Assembly (NCBI RefSeq): GCF_010389155.1
Contig: NC_057765.1
Span: forward strand, 2,728,001-2,792,000
From: Erigeron canadensis
Lineage: Eukaryota > Streptophyta > Magnoliopsida > Asterales > Asteraceae
Direction: 5' to 3'
Length of the DNA stretch: 64,000 nucleotides
The notes under the pieces were generated by a model. That model was not told the origin of the DNA and did not search any database. It saw nothing but the letters and a program-made list of their open reading frames with translations. The translations under genes and the position numbers were made by a program. Of the stretch, positions 24,338 to 36,001 are shown one piece after another (the stretch's first letter is position 1; the number at the start of each line of letters is the position of its first letter).

Positions 24338-25336
24338 GTGCAAAATTTGGAAATTAAGCTTGATGTCATATTGTCGGCCACCAAGAAATTTAATGAAGAA
24401 TATCGCATTGGCTCGGGTGGATATGGGGAAGTGTATAGAGCAGACCTTTATCTTTTTGATAGAGTAAGTTCGTTGGCATATTTAGAAATTATGAATGAAG
24501 ATAAATTGCCTAAGAAGCGTACTGTAGCCATTAAACGCATTATGCTTAGAGGAGACGAGCAAGGGAATAAAGGGTTCCTAGCCGAACTAGAATTGCTTAG
24601 TCATTGTAGGAATCCCAACATACTCCGTCTTCTTGGATGTTGCGTTAATGGTCATGAAAGAATTCTTGTATATGAGTATGCTTCAGAGGGAAGTCTCGAC
24701 AGTTATCTCAGAAGCAAAGAGAAAAGGAGTGATCTAACATGGGATAAGCGTTTAAAGCTGTGCCTCAGTATTGCAAACGGATTAAATTATCTCCATAGAG
24801 CCGACGGTGACAAAAAGGTTATAATACACCGCGATGTAAAGAGTGATAACATACTTTTGGATGAGAATTTGGAGGTAAAGATTGCTGATTTCGGCCTTTC
24901 TATATTCCACCCTACAAATCACCCGGAAAAAACTATACATACAAATAATTTGGCAGGGACAAGCGTGTATGCTGATCCAGAATACATGAAGACCGGTAAG
25001 TTGAAAATAGAATCCGATGTTTACTCTTTTGGGGTAGTTTTATTTGAAATCTTATCTGGGAAGTTGGCCTATGATTCATTTTACACCAACCAATATGAGA
25101 AGGGGCTTGCACCTGTGGCACGTGACCACTTTATTAAGAAAACAATAATGGATCTGGTGGATGAAACATTGTTGAAAGAAACTCATGAACTCAGTTCTAC
25201 CCTAAGGATGGGACCAGATCAACGTTCTTTGGACACATTTTGTAAAATTGCGTATGAATGTTTGGAAGAAACTCAAGCCCATCGTCCAAAAATGAAAGTC
25301 ATCATTGAGGAACTTGAGAAAGCATTACATTTTCAA
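24338..25336 (+). CDS. Gene B exon 2: kinase II, catalytic motifs intact
   Basis: 333 codons, phase 0 at both ends, acceptor TTTGCAG and donor GTAAGT. No ATG precedes it before the in-frame TAG at 24284, so it is an internal exon. It encodes a full Ser/Thr kinase domain: glycine loop IGSGGYGEVY, VAIKRI, a helix-C Glu in GFLAELELL, HRDVKSDNILL, IADFGLS, YADPEYM (APE-like), SDVYSFGVVLFEIL and the C-lobe Arg in HRPKMK. The family is receptor-like cytoplasmic kinases, with no membrane segment. An insertion of acidic and basic residues precedes VAIK (NEDKLPKKRT), as in gene C. It is probably the only catalytic unit of the protein. Confidence 0.85.
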
Positions 25337-25371
25337 GTAAGTCAACGTTTCAAAATTTTGCTAACATTGAA

Positions 25372-25625
25372 AAGTAACTATTTTGACCGAATGTCTATAG
25401 TAGGAAAAAACTAAAGTTATGTGTGTTGTATGTAAGCAACTTGAAAAAATATTTATTGTATGTAAGAAAACATACGTGGCAACCATATACAGGTGCCACT
25501 TGTCAGATTTTAATTGGTTGAAACGAAATTGTTATATACAATAAACATTTTTTCAAAGTTGCTTACATACAATACACACAACTTTAGTTATTCCTACTAT
25601 AGACATTCGTTCAAAGTTTCTTACA
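25372..25625. mobile_element. Foldback MITE immediately downstream of kinase II
   Basis: Arms of about 75 bp. GAATGTCTATAGTAGGAAAA...ACTAAAGTTATGTGTGTTGTATG starts at 25389, and its complement ends at about 25608; looser pairing extends about 17 bp outward. It lies 35 bp past the exon 2 donor, in gene B intron 2. Interior of about 70 bp, no coding capacity. Confidence 0.65.
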
Positions 25626-27868
25626 TTCGAAGAAACTAATCCCATTTTATAAATCACTCATTCATGTTGTAATACTCAAGTTTTCAAGAACCCAAATTAC
25701 TAAATTGCCTTTATTTATCAATATTGAAAGTACATTAGTGTGCAACAAAATCAACATTATATAACTTCTTAATATTGAGACACAATTATGTTTAAATAAT
25801 CGAATTTTAAGACAAAACCTTTCTTTAATCATAACTAACCATCTGATTGAGGTATGAGGAGTCGGACACCTTCATTCTTGGTTGTGTCTTTTCAAGGAAA
25901 ATTTATTTTTTCAACTACTATCATGGTACCAGCGCGTTGCAGTGGATACAATTAACACCGCAAAATAAGGCGATGTACAGTGATAAATATCCCAAGATAA
26001 AAGGTACCAAATTCACAATAAACTATAACGATAACAACGAGCGGTATTCGCTCGGAAACAACAGTTTATCTAATGCTTATGATAAAGTTACACCACATAA
26101 GATTCAGATAACCCTTCCAAAGATCACCTCCTAAAATGCCCTAATTTGGAATGCAATGTACGCTAATATGCCCAAGTTTAAGATGGTAACAAAAAGTTCA
26201 TTAGATGGTCTGGTAATGCGTGCACCCAACTTCATTTGCAGGTCGAGTCGAGAGTTCAAAACTTATCTTTGCCATTTTAATTTTACTTTACAAATGTAAT
26301 AGATTAGTTAATATATAAAGCCTTCAAGCTAATAAAATTTGGAACGACCCCCATACAATCCGACTCGCCGGTCCAGTCCGGTTTTAAAAATAGTGGTGGG
26401 TTGCTACAACAAGGGCCAAATGATTAGGAACCCAAAATGACACAATAAATCCTAACTTTATAAACCCTTCCATTCACATGTCTTTCCACTCCCTCATTAG
26501 CATTATTTTATTTTTTTTGGAAAGTTAGTTTCAATTCAGAAAGACAATTTTAACCAGCGATTTCGGGACCCCCATAGTGTATTTAGAAAATACGTCTGGT
26601 CAACCCACCTAAGTATAGCTGGTTTCTCCCATTTGCATCTTCTTTAACATTTTTCTTAATTAACTAGCCTACAAAAACCTATTAATATCTTTAACGTGTA
26701 CGAAGAACGGTTGAAAAATAGACAGAGAAGCGCGAGGGAGATCTCGGCTTTATCTTGACCTGAGTGGTGGATCGAAGAATTTCTAAGGTGGTGGGCACAA
26801 ATACTTATCTTAGATGCAATTCTGCAACAAAAAGATAACCATAATTCTGGAGAAATAACAGACATAATTCTGCTTGAGAGAAGCCTTAAATGATCACCAA
26901 AACAAAGCCAAAAGTATACCCATAATTCTACATCAAAAATAACCATAATTTTCAGTAAAAACAGCATTAGAACTACCACAATTCTGCACTAATAACAGCA
27001 TAAACAGCAACGAAAATCAGAAAAACAACAACAAAAACAAGAAAAAAACACCAAAAAAACAACAGAAAAGCAGCAAATACAGTAACACAAACAGAATGTA
27101 AGCCGCATTCATATTGCCGAAAAAACAACGTTTCTTTCATTAAACCACAAAACAAGTTACAAACTACAATTTTTCTTTACAATTACCCTTTTTGCTAGAG
27201 CGATCATTGACATTTTCATTTTTAACATTGGCTAAAGCTTCTTTTTATATAGTACAAGTTATCTCCTACCATGTGGTTGACAGTTGACACTGTTCGTTGA
27301 CCCAAAATTTAATTCTTATTTTATCTCTTTGATTAGGATGATATACCAAAACACGTATCTTATCAATGGGATCCCATGGAAGATTATCAAAATAAACTAA
27401 TTTAGGCTTTTTTGGTATTGAGATTGGTGGTTGTTCTTTATTATTAGTCAAATTTTTACAACATGTTTTCGCTTATGCTTTGAGGTTCCAATTTCCCTTA
27501 TGGTCTAAATCTTTGTCCATTTTTGTTTTCATTTTAATTAACATGTCGTATTTTTATGTGTTTTAAAATTTTGGTGTATTATTTAAACTTAAGTTTTCAC
27601 TGGTTTGGTCATTGGTGATACTCTTAGCATGTTAACAAAACTCATTTGCCTAAAATATTAGTATTTATTATCCCCGGCCAATAACCAGGTTTCCGGGTAT
27701 GACATTACTTTGTTAAATTAATAACTTAATATTATCCCCATTTTGTGTATATGTAGTTTGTCTTACAATTCGGAGGCCTCTATTCACATGGATACGATTT
27801 AATGGAATGTTATATATAAGAATATAGTTCGCCTTTTACTATCTGATCAAGTGTCTCATGATTCATAG
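25626..27868. other. Rest of gene B intron 2; no gene seen
   Basis: AT-rich. A stretch at 26800-27000 repeats CATAATTCTG-like phrases several times, and 27000-27080 is an (AAC/AAA)-rich run whose minus strand gives phenylalanine/leucine-rich frames that are not genes. The last bases (GTCTCATGATTCATAG) match the acceptor of the gene A pseudokinase III exon. Confidence 0.4.
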
Positions 27869-28768
27869 GAAAATCGTGAAGACACGTTACAAATTCCACT
27901 AGAAAACATAAGATTTGACGGAGAAACCTTCAGTGATCACAAGTGCAGAGAGCTCTCGATGGTATACAATAGAGAAGGTGATAATTACGAAAATTGTTGT
28001 AAGGCGGTTGCTGTAAAGCCGTTGAGAAGATCTGGTCTAGAACCTGGTATTTGGAGAGAGTTTGAAATTCCTTTTAAGCATAGACATGAGAATATCGTCG
28101 GTCTTGTAGGTTATTGTAAGAAAACGGGTGAAACATTCATTGTCTATGAATATGCATCTAACCAAAGTCTCGACATGCATTTAGAGAATCCTGAACTTTC
28201 ATGGACCAAACGACTTAAGATATGCATTGATATCGCAAATGGGTTAGATTTCCTTCACAGATCTGATGTAGGACCAGAGGTGGTGATACATAGAGACATG
28301 AAAAGCTCTAATATTCTACTAACAGCGGATTGGAAAGCCAAAATCAGTGGTTTTGAGTATTCTCTAATATTTCCAAAAAATCAGGAGATCAGCTATGTCG
28401 TCAACCCTCTTAAACTACGCTCACGTCGTGCCTACCGTGATCCACTGTACAGTACTAATGTTTTCTTAACCAAAGAGTCTGATATTTACTCATTTGGTGT
28501 GATATTGTTTGAAGTATTGTGCGGGAAATCAGCGTGTCATTGGGAAGGTACTGGTCCCGCTCAGTATTTATACCGTTTGGTTAAGGATCATTATAGAAAC
28601 GGAACACTTGAGGATATAGTAGTGTTTGATGGCATAAAGAAACAAATTGCACAGAAATCATTGGTTACATTTAGAGGCATTGCCGTTCAATGCTTACATG
28701 ATGATAGAAAAGAACGGCCAACAGCTGGTGCGGTGTTAGAACAACTTCAAAAAGCATTGGAATTTCAA
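27869..28768 (+). CDS. Gene B exon 3: pseudokinase III
   Basis: 300 codons in phase 0, acceptor ATTCATAG and donor GTAAGT. It begins ENREDTLQIPLENIRF, which follows naturally on the end of kinase II (KALHFQ). VAVK is kept (CKAVAVKPL) and so is HRDMKSSNILL. The glycine loop is gone (CRELSMVYN), and DFG is GFE (ISGFEYS), as in gene A. The activation segment is longer than in gene A (to FLTKESD). Without the DFG Asp, phosphotransfer is unlikely, though nucleotide binding is possible. It is followed in frame by the PP2 linker. The start at 27959 sometimes suggested by an ATG would cut off a conserved 30 residues. Confidence 0.83.
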
Positions 28769-28919
28769 GTAAGTTTCATGTCTTGAAAAGAAATATTTAA
28801 ATGAACAACACTCCTATTTCATAGTTTATATTCGTATATCAAAATTGAATATGAAAACAGGCTTATGAAATTTAGATTTGCATTGAAATATTAACATCAA
28901 TTGTGTGATAAATATGTAG

Positions 28920-31101
28920 GAGGATTTTGAAACCTGGAAGAACAAATTGCCTATAAATTACATAGAAATACTAAAGCTTTCAAAAACTCCTGAGAAATAT
29001 TCTAGCATGGGGGAAAAAGATATCTATAACATCTTCTGCAACGGAATCTCCCTTCAAGATGGCAAACTGGTACGCTCATTCATCCAGTTTTTATATGTTA
29101 TTTGGGTACTTTTAAATAGTATAGAATCCAAAAGATCAATTATTCTTATAGAATCCAGAAAGATCAAGGTTAATAGTACACCACGTTTACTAATTGATCT
29201 ATTTTGCTGTGTATATGACAGTGGTTTTCAATCGGAAGTAACGGAGAAAGGAATGAGATGATTTCAGCGGCAACATTTTCATATAAAAACCGTCGGTCAC
29301 GTAGGTTGCAATCTAATAAAATATCAAGGTTAATTTCCCTCCTTATGTTTGTAGTTGTATAAAGCGATGATATAGAGACATAAAATGGATACACATATAT
29401 TATCAAAAGTATATGGAATCGCATCTCTAATGAAAGAAGACAGAATTTTAAGACTACCATACTTTTTTTTTTTCCGTCTAACTATGTACGATTTATGAGA
29501 TAAATTATTTTGAATGATTTGGATGAATTTTTATTATTTTAGTAAAGAAAGAAAATGTGTAATCCAGAATGGTTCTCGCGTTCTTAGTTTTTAGAGTTCT
29601 GAGGATAAACCACCCTGGTTAAATTGGGAGCAAAGATGAAGGTTAATGAATATCTATATCTTATAATATGTGCATGCCAGGTTCAGAGAAGTAGTAGAGG
29701 TATTAGATGTTGAAAAGCTAAATATCCAAATCAGGAAAACTACCCAGCTTTTACTTCAAGGCGTTAATTACAGCGTTAATCTTGTTTTCAAATTTTGTTG
29801 TCCAAGAAAATCTCATGCTGACCGGATGTATGTGAACCTAAAATACAAAATGGGTAAGCAAAACTTGAATGCATATTTTGCGACTTGGAGAAAAGACGGA
29901 TGGATGATGATTGAGTTGTGCCGATTCTCCAATCAAAAGGAGGAAACAAATGTTGATGTATTACTGAAAAGCTTTTCACGATGCTATTGTGACAGTCGTG
30001 CCATCTATATTGAAGGCATTGAGTTCCAAGCCTTTCACAATGCAAGTTTTGATATACTTTCTAATTCTCATTCTACGCTTTTTTTCATATTTTCAAAACA
30101 AATAAATCACTTGGGTAAATCTTAAATTATTTAATGCAGGTGAAACAAGAGGAAATTGGGAAGCCAGAAACAATCCAGCAAGTTTCAAAGTCGGAAATGG
30201 ATGAGGTTAACAGCATTATATATTTAGATATATTTAAGATTTTTTAATACAATGGGAGAAGTTTAACCTATTTCTAAAACCTTTATCAATCTGAATTTTA
30301 AGTTTTTGTGTCCATATTGATGATAAGTTTTCTGATCACTCCTTTTATAAACAGTCTTCGTCAAGTATGAGAATTGAGGTTCCTGCAGAGCATGTTCTGT
30401 ATGACACTTCAAATAAGAAGCTTTCTTTATCAAGTCTCTCGTTCCAATCCAGGTTTGCCTTTCGAACCTAATTCATACATTTTCTTATATAATATAAGCT
30501 TTCACTCTTCTTGTGCATTTCCTTTTTAGTCATGTCCTCAAGTTTTATTTCCTTTGTCTAATAAACTACGGAGTCTAATAAGCTACGGAGTAGAACTTAG
30601 GATGCCTCAATAGGTTATAAAGTTTGTATGTGGTTTTTTATTCCTAAAACATAACACTAGTTCGTTTTTTAAGAAACATGTAATCAGATGATAATATAGC
30701 ATTGATACAGATCTAAAGACCAGGGAATTGAGCTTTTAAGACAGCAAGTATTTCGCATCAAGTGCAATATTGGAAGTCAAATATGGTCCCCGAATACAAA
30801 AGTCGTGTGTTACCTTGTATTCAAGCTTTCAGAAAGCTGTAGCAGGTTGCATTGCCCAGTAATAGTACGAGATCAATCCAACTGGGGAAGTAAAGAGACT
30901 GGAATTCTTTATTTCAGATCTCCAAGCCCATGGAATTTAGTTGCTACTGACCAAGTTCCAAAGATGAGAGAAGATGGATGGATGGAGGTTATAGTGGCAA
31001 TATTCAACTCAGATTGTCGTTTTTTGAATTTGAAACTCAGCACTTATGAAGGAACTATGTCTGGCCTCATTGTGCGTAACCTTGAGTTTCGGCCATTTTA
31101 A
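28920..31101 (+). CDS. Gene B linker and two PP2-like modules (six exons)
   Basis: Exons 28920-29069, 29222-29328, 29681-30041, 30140-30205, 30328-30452 and 30711-31101. Exon lengths 150, 107 and 361 are identical to gene A. First PP2-like module: WFSIGSNGERNEMISAATF, RFREVVEVLDV, NLVFKFCCPRKSH, MYVNLKYKMGKQNLNAYFA, WMMIELCRF, AIYIEGIEFQAFHN. Second: QQVFRIKCNIGSQ, CYLVFKLSES, DGWMEVIVAIFNSDCRFLNLKLS, LEFRPF. The intron after 30041 begins GCAAGT (GC-AG). The 122-bp intron 30206-30327 is absent from gene A. PP2-like folds in phloem lectins bind carbohydrate; whether these do is unknown. Confidence 0.83.
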
Positions 31102-31642
31102 CACAGTCCTAGCATCTGTTTTCTGTATTCATTTATGTAGTGTTATTATTGGCTGAAGATTCTAGTTGTATGTGGCAGCGGCACTCGAATGATTTTGAAT
31201 ATGTAAATTAACTTGGAGAATGTTTCTTGTTGCCGTGTGTACAATAGGTCCTTCACTTTTTAGGACTGCGGTTTTGATTCGAAATTTAGGTTCTACCTAG
31301 AGTTGTAGTGTCATTTGTTTTCGCTAAACACAGACCTGATTTCATTAAAAGGTGAAACGCTCCTTCTTATCATGTGGCTAAAGACTACGATAACTTGATT
31401 TCCTTTTTCGCTTCTGATTTCATATATGAATCATTAGATGGTTATTTCCTAAATAAATACAAGTAACATTTTTGGGGACGATGAAGACAATGACTTTATC
31501 TGCAAGTCAGTTACCTATCTATCCTTTTTCAAATTGACCTTCAACATTGTAATCAAGTTTTCTTATTGAAAAATCTTCTGTAATGAGAAGTATATATAGT
31601 AGCAGCGGAAAATTTGTTGGCATAATTGGCAGCTATGGTTGT
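31102..31642. other. Intergenic after gene B; no gene seen
   Basis: Probably includes the 3' untranslated region of gene B. The phrase AATCAAGTTTTCTTATTGAAAAATCTTCTG (31551-31580 in part) is also found after gene A near 3730-3760, so the 3' flank was duplicated with the gene. No polyadenylation site can be fixed. Confidence 0.45.
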
Positions 31643-32201
31643 TGTTAGGGAAATTTGAGATAACAAACAAAATAACCGGATATAATCAATCTTTGAAGGC
31701 ACGGGATCGCTTTCAGATTGAATCAATTTGGCGGTTCACCCAAACTATTCATTCGGATACAATAAAAGATTAAGAATTTTCTATGTGAATGTGTTTTAGA
31801 GAAAAAGAACCAGAGAAAGAAAAGAGAAGGAAAAAGAATGATCAGATCATACTGTTACGGGATGTTAATTAGGCCCAATAACTGCTTTTTAGGCAGTTAA
31901 TTATCATGTTTCGAATTTGGCAAATTCAGTCCCTCGAATTCTGAAAATAAATTTTTCGAAAGGAGTTTTACCATAACAATTCAATGGAAATAAAAAATTT
32001 CCATTGAACCCCAGCCAGGGGCTCTGCCCCTTGGACCCCGCTCCCAGGGGCGCTACCCCCGGACCCCCGTACCTTAGGGGCTTCGCCCCTAAGGTCATAA
32101 TAAATTCAAATAGGCGTGCACTCCACACCTCCAATCATATATGATGTATTATTATGATGTTATCAAACAAGTTAACCCCAATTACACTAAAATATCCAAC
32201 A
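31643..32201. repeat. Copia-type solo LTR with GC-rich hairpins
   Basis: Begins TGTTAGGG and ends ATATCCAACA, 559 bp, flanked by GTTGT at 31638-31642 and at 32202-32206, a perfect 5-bp duplication. The middle (31983-32094) carries consecutive inverted repeats: CAATGGAAA/TTTCCATTG, AGGGGC/GCCCCT, and CCTTAGGGGC/GCCCCTAAGG with a 3-nt loop, in otherwise AT-rich DNA. No internal domain is left. Confidence 0.75.
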
Positions 32202-32253
32202 GTTGTTGGGCCAATCGGGTTTATTCACGGGTTAGCGGGTCATGAGCTGGAAT

Positions 32254-32404
32254 CACTACAAAAAAAGAGGCCTTCAGAGACTGAAAAATCAGTCGTTGTT
32301 GATTATTCAGTTACTGAAGCTTAGTCGTAGAAAGTACCATCCCATAGAAAACAATAAAATCAGTCTCTATTTTTCAGTCTTTGAAGGCCTGTTTTTTTGT
32401 AGTG
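32254..32404. mobile_element. CACTA MITE, 151 bp
   Basis: Starts CACTACAAAAAAAGAGGCCT and ends in the complement of CACTACAAAAAAACAGGCCT. The arms pair for about 37 bp with few mismatches. The 3-bp flank AAT is present on both sides (32251-32253 and 32405-32407), the duplication length of CACTA elements. No transposase. Confidence 0.8.
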
Positions 32405-32851
32405 AATAAACACGGGCCATGGGTCAGAAGAAAATGGGTCATCAAAGTCAGATTTAAAAGTGGGTTTAGTGAAGACTTGGGGATAAAAGTTGACCTATTC
32501 TTTTATTGTTGTATATAGGGTAGTTTAAGTTAATAGTTTGTCATTGACTTTTACTTCCTTTTAGTCGAACTGTCCATAAAAATTTTCTTTAGCAATTTCT
32601 ATCTCATATTAGGTTAAAAAAGGCCAAATTGAGAGTCGTTTTCGAGAAAGCCCTTTGGCTGGGGGGGCAAAAGCAGCGGCAAGTAACCGAGTTTGGGTTG
32701 CATTTTTTTTTTTTTGTAATTTGTTTCCGGTTCTACAATCAGAATATTTGTGGGGTGTTTCAGGACAGCAGGGGCTGTTTCGGAACTATTTTATAGCAGA
32801 AGTCGGTGGTAGTAAGGTATTTCAGGTCGTGCTTTGTCATGGTCAAAGTAC

Positions 32852-33405
32852 CAAACATGAAGGAATTTGGAGAGAATTTCAACGGAGAAGTTCAACGGAG
32901 AAGAAAGTCTTCTTTATTTTAGTGAATAAAATGTTTATGTGTAAATGCAAAGTGAATATGGGAGAGATACGTGTGAATAATAGTGAAATGGTAGTATATA
33001 AAGCCTTGGAAAAGATTGTAGCCATTTAGGGACCAAAACTGCCAAACCTGAAACTTCATTTTTGAAGTTCCTAGCCGTTAAGGGGGCAAATGTGTCAACT
33101 TTGAAACTTTTAAAAAATTTCCGTTACATTTAAACAAATTGGGATTCATATAAGTGTTCAGACATGAAGGAATTTGGAATGACATAATGATTTTAGTGAA
33201 TAAAATGTTTATGTGTAAGTGTAAAGTGAATATGGGAGAGATATGTGTGAATAATAGTGAAATGGTAGTATATAAAGCCTTGGAAAGGAAAGTAGCCATT
33301 TAGGGACCAAAATTGCCAAACTTGAAACTTTGATTTTGAAGTTCCTAGCCATTAAGGGGCCAAATGTGTCAACTTCGAAACTTTTAAAAAATTCCCGTTA
33401 CATTT
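32852..33405. repeat. Tandem duplication of about 250-280 bp
   Basis: A block starting CATGAAGGAATTTGGA and running through AGTGAATAAAATGTTTATGT, GTATATAAAGCCTTGGAAA, TAGCCATTTAGGGACCAAAA and AACTTTTAAAAAATT occurs first at about 32858-33115 and again at about 33164-33400 with scattered differences. Copy one also has a short insertion with a doubled TTCAACGGAGAAG. It is not recognisably coding. Confidence 0.7.
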
Positions 33406-33787
33406 TTAAAAAATAATAAATAAAAATATGAAGAAGACAACTCGTGCGTGGGGGAACGAATGGGGGTGGGATGAGTGGGGGACGAGTCCACCCCGCGGTG
33501 TTCACTCGTCTGTGGGAGGAGGACGAACGGGAGACGGATGACATAAGGCTGCTCCCTATGGTTATTCTTAGTGATGAATCATTTTGTTCAAATAAATGAA
33601 GGTAGCTAGGCTAAAGCTATAGCCTTTGATAAAGTCCAAAAGGTTCCTAAAGATTTAGTTTCTTATGATGTCTGATGAGGAAACTTGTGATTACAACGAA
33701 ATTAACAACTAACAAATCAAAACAAGATTACAACGAAATTAACAACTAAATAACTAATCAAAACAAGAAACAAAGTATAGAAAAACA

Positions 33788-34140
33788 TGTTGGGATCGAT
33801 AACCATAATGAAAGAAATCAACATGCAAATAACCATAAATAATGTAAACAAGAAAAAGCAAATGACACAATTATTGGTTTACTTGGTTCGACTCAAAGAG
33901 TCTAATCCACTACCACAAAACCACTACAAATGTTGGATTACAAGAATGGAGACGCTCATTCTCAACAATTTATAATCCCTTACTGAATTTCACTCTTACA
34001 AGAAACTCTCACCTCTCAAGACAAGAATGAATTTTTTAAAACATCAACTAATAACTCCTATTTATATAGGCAACCCACCAAGGTAGTTTTTTATGCATGC
34101 AAACCAATGTGGGACAAAGACTTTGGGTCAATTACCATCA
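33788..34140 (-). repeat. 3' LTR of the short Copia element
   Basis: TGTTGGGATCGATAACC to TTACCATCA, 353 bp. Closely matches 36016-36370 (shared GGTTTACTTGGTTCGACTCA block) with scattered substitutions and small indels. Confidence 0.8.
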
Positions 34141-35437
34141 AATCATCCCTTGACCCAAATTCCCTAATATCTCATCTTTATCCGAGAAATGCACTCTTCT
34201 CTCGGTCTTCTTCACCTTCTTGTTCTCGAAGCAAGTCCTCCCTAATAGGGATTCACCATCCAAGTAACATATATTCTTCGAATTTCTCCATCCTCGAAGA
34301 ACTAGTTTATCTCTCATGTACACCTTCAAAGTATTTCTTCTTCTAACATAACGGTACCCACGGGATGTCAAAACTCCAAGTGAAAGTATATTCGTCGACG
34401 CACCCGGAACATACTTCACATTTAAAGCGGTTTTCACAACTCTATCACGAAGTTTGAAGCGTACACTCCCAACACCTTCAACCTTCATCTTTTGCTTGTC
34501 ACCCACTTTGATATCACCAAAATGCCCGTTCTCGTTAAATGTATCAAACATAGCTCTATCATTACAAGTGTGTGCTAACGCTGCATTATCAAACACCTAC
34601 TTTGGTTTTTCATCTTTCAATATTCCCCCACTCGGGCTTTCTGCCAACATAAACTCACTATCACAATCATCAACCATAATCGCCTCTTCATTGTCCTTTT
34701 TCTTTACCTTTGAATCTCGTAAACTCTTCAAGTCTTCACGAAATTGTGGACAATGTATTTGCATATGGCCTTTGTCCCCACAATAGTAGCACTCTACATT
34801 ACTCATGTCTTGATCTCCTCGCACTCGAGACTTTGAACGCCCTCTAGAATTACCACGGTTAAAACCTCTTCTCTTTCGCGATTACCTGTAACTAATATTT
34901 TCTCTCCACTCAAGAAACTATCACTTCTAGTCATTCTTTCATTATCCCGTAAAGCTTTCAACACATCCTCAAGTTTCAAAGTGGTCCTCCTCGTCGACAT
35001 AGTCTGCACAAACGACTTATAGGATTTCGGCAATGATGACAATAATAACAAGGCTTGCTCTTCCTCTTTCATCACCTCTCAACGTTAGACAACCGACAAA
35101 CCAACTTATTAAAAGAATTAATATGATCATGCAACTTACCTCCTTCGTCGAGTTTTAGTGAATACAAATCCATCTTCAAAAATAGCCGATTTGTCAACGA
35201 TGTCGAAGCATAGATGCCCGCAAGCTTATCCCAAATACCCTTCGGCATGTTCTCTTTCAAAACACTATTTTTAATCTCGAGAGCAAGTGCCAACCTGATT
35301 GTACTCGAAGCCTTCTTTTGCATCATCTTCCAAACATCATCTTTTATATCATCCGGTTTTGTCTCTTCTAAACCTTCATCAATACCTTGTTGTACCAACA
35401 CATCTTCAATAGTCATCCTCCAAACCGTGAAATCCAT
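34138..35437 (-). pseudogene. Copia gag-protease reading frame, broken
   Basis: Minus strand. Gag (MDFTVWRMTIEDVLVQQG at 35437, then LLLLSSLPKSYKSFV) leads to a CCHC zinc knuckle (CYYCGDKGHMQIHC near 34790) and a retropepsin-like region (VFDNAALAHTCNDR, then LNVKYVPGASTNILSLG) ending in the start of the pre-integrase domain. It has frameshifts near 35075 and 34880 and an in-frame TAG at 34597-34599, probably from Trp. The usual DSG of Copia protease reads DNA, so the active site is altered as well. Confidence 0.72.
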
Positions 35438-36001
35438 CTTCCCATCAAATATCAGGATCGAGAACTTTGAACCATCACTATTCGTCTTTACTCAACAATT
35501 ATCTGCAACAAATAGCTCAAGAACAATAAAAACCAACAAAAGATTGTCCTGAAAATAACTCATCAAAAAATAGATTCTGGCAGAAACTTCGCAAACTTAT
35601 ATTTCAATGTAGGAAGCTCAAATCACCAAACCCAACGGTGAAAGTGTAGATCTATGTGACTTAAACCTTATTCTATAAAATCACAATGATCTAACGGTAA
35701 ACAAACCCAAGATGCTCATTTTCCTACAGATGCGCAATAAACCCAACTGATTTCTACAGCCAACTTAGAAAAATAATATCTCGCGATTGAACCCTCCAAA
35801 CAAAATTCTGAACGGTTAGATCTTGTATCTATGTGTTGTGAAGCTACTCCTTAAGTTTCACAACAATCCAACGGCTAACGAACGAGATCCGTCACATAAC
35901 AAAGCTGCGCATAAAGTGACAAAACCCTAAAAAAGGAATTTTCTTGTTTTCTATTGATTGGATTCCCCTGAACACGTGATTTCTTCTCCCCCGTATCTCA
36001 A

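Larger units (their letters stand above)
14265..31101 (+). other. Gene B: predicted triple-kinase, double-PP2 gene (gene-level model)
   Basis: Joined exons 14265-15197, 24338-25336, 27869-28768, 28920-29069, 29222-29328, 29681-30041, 30140-30205, 30328-30452 and 30711-31101 give 4032 nt, exactly 1343 codons plus stop. The three kinase exons all begin and end in phase 0. The second and third have a 3' splice site directly before the coding block and an in-frame stop upstream without an ATG between, so they are internal exons. The domain order would be pseudokinase I, kinase II, pseudokinase III, PP2, PP2. Two-kinase PP2 proteins are familiar in Asteraceae annotations; a third kinase is my inference. 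The alternative is that the first exon belongs to a separate truncated gene. Introns are 9.1 kb and 2.5 kb, the rest under 0.4 kb. Confidence 0.6.

Noticed and set aside
25847..26134. 95-codon frame in gene B intron 2
   Set aside because: No recognisable domain and no similar frame in other copies.
32655..33029. 124-codon frame near a TATA-like motif
   Set aside because: Runs through the tandem duplication, where the second unit does not keep the frame.
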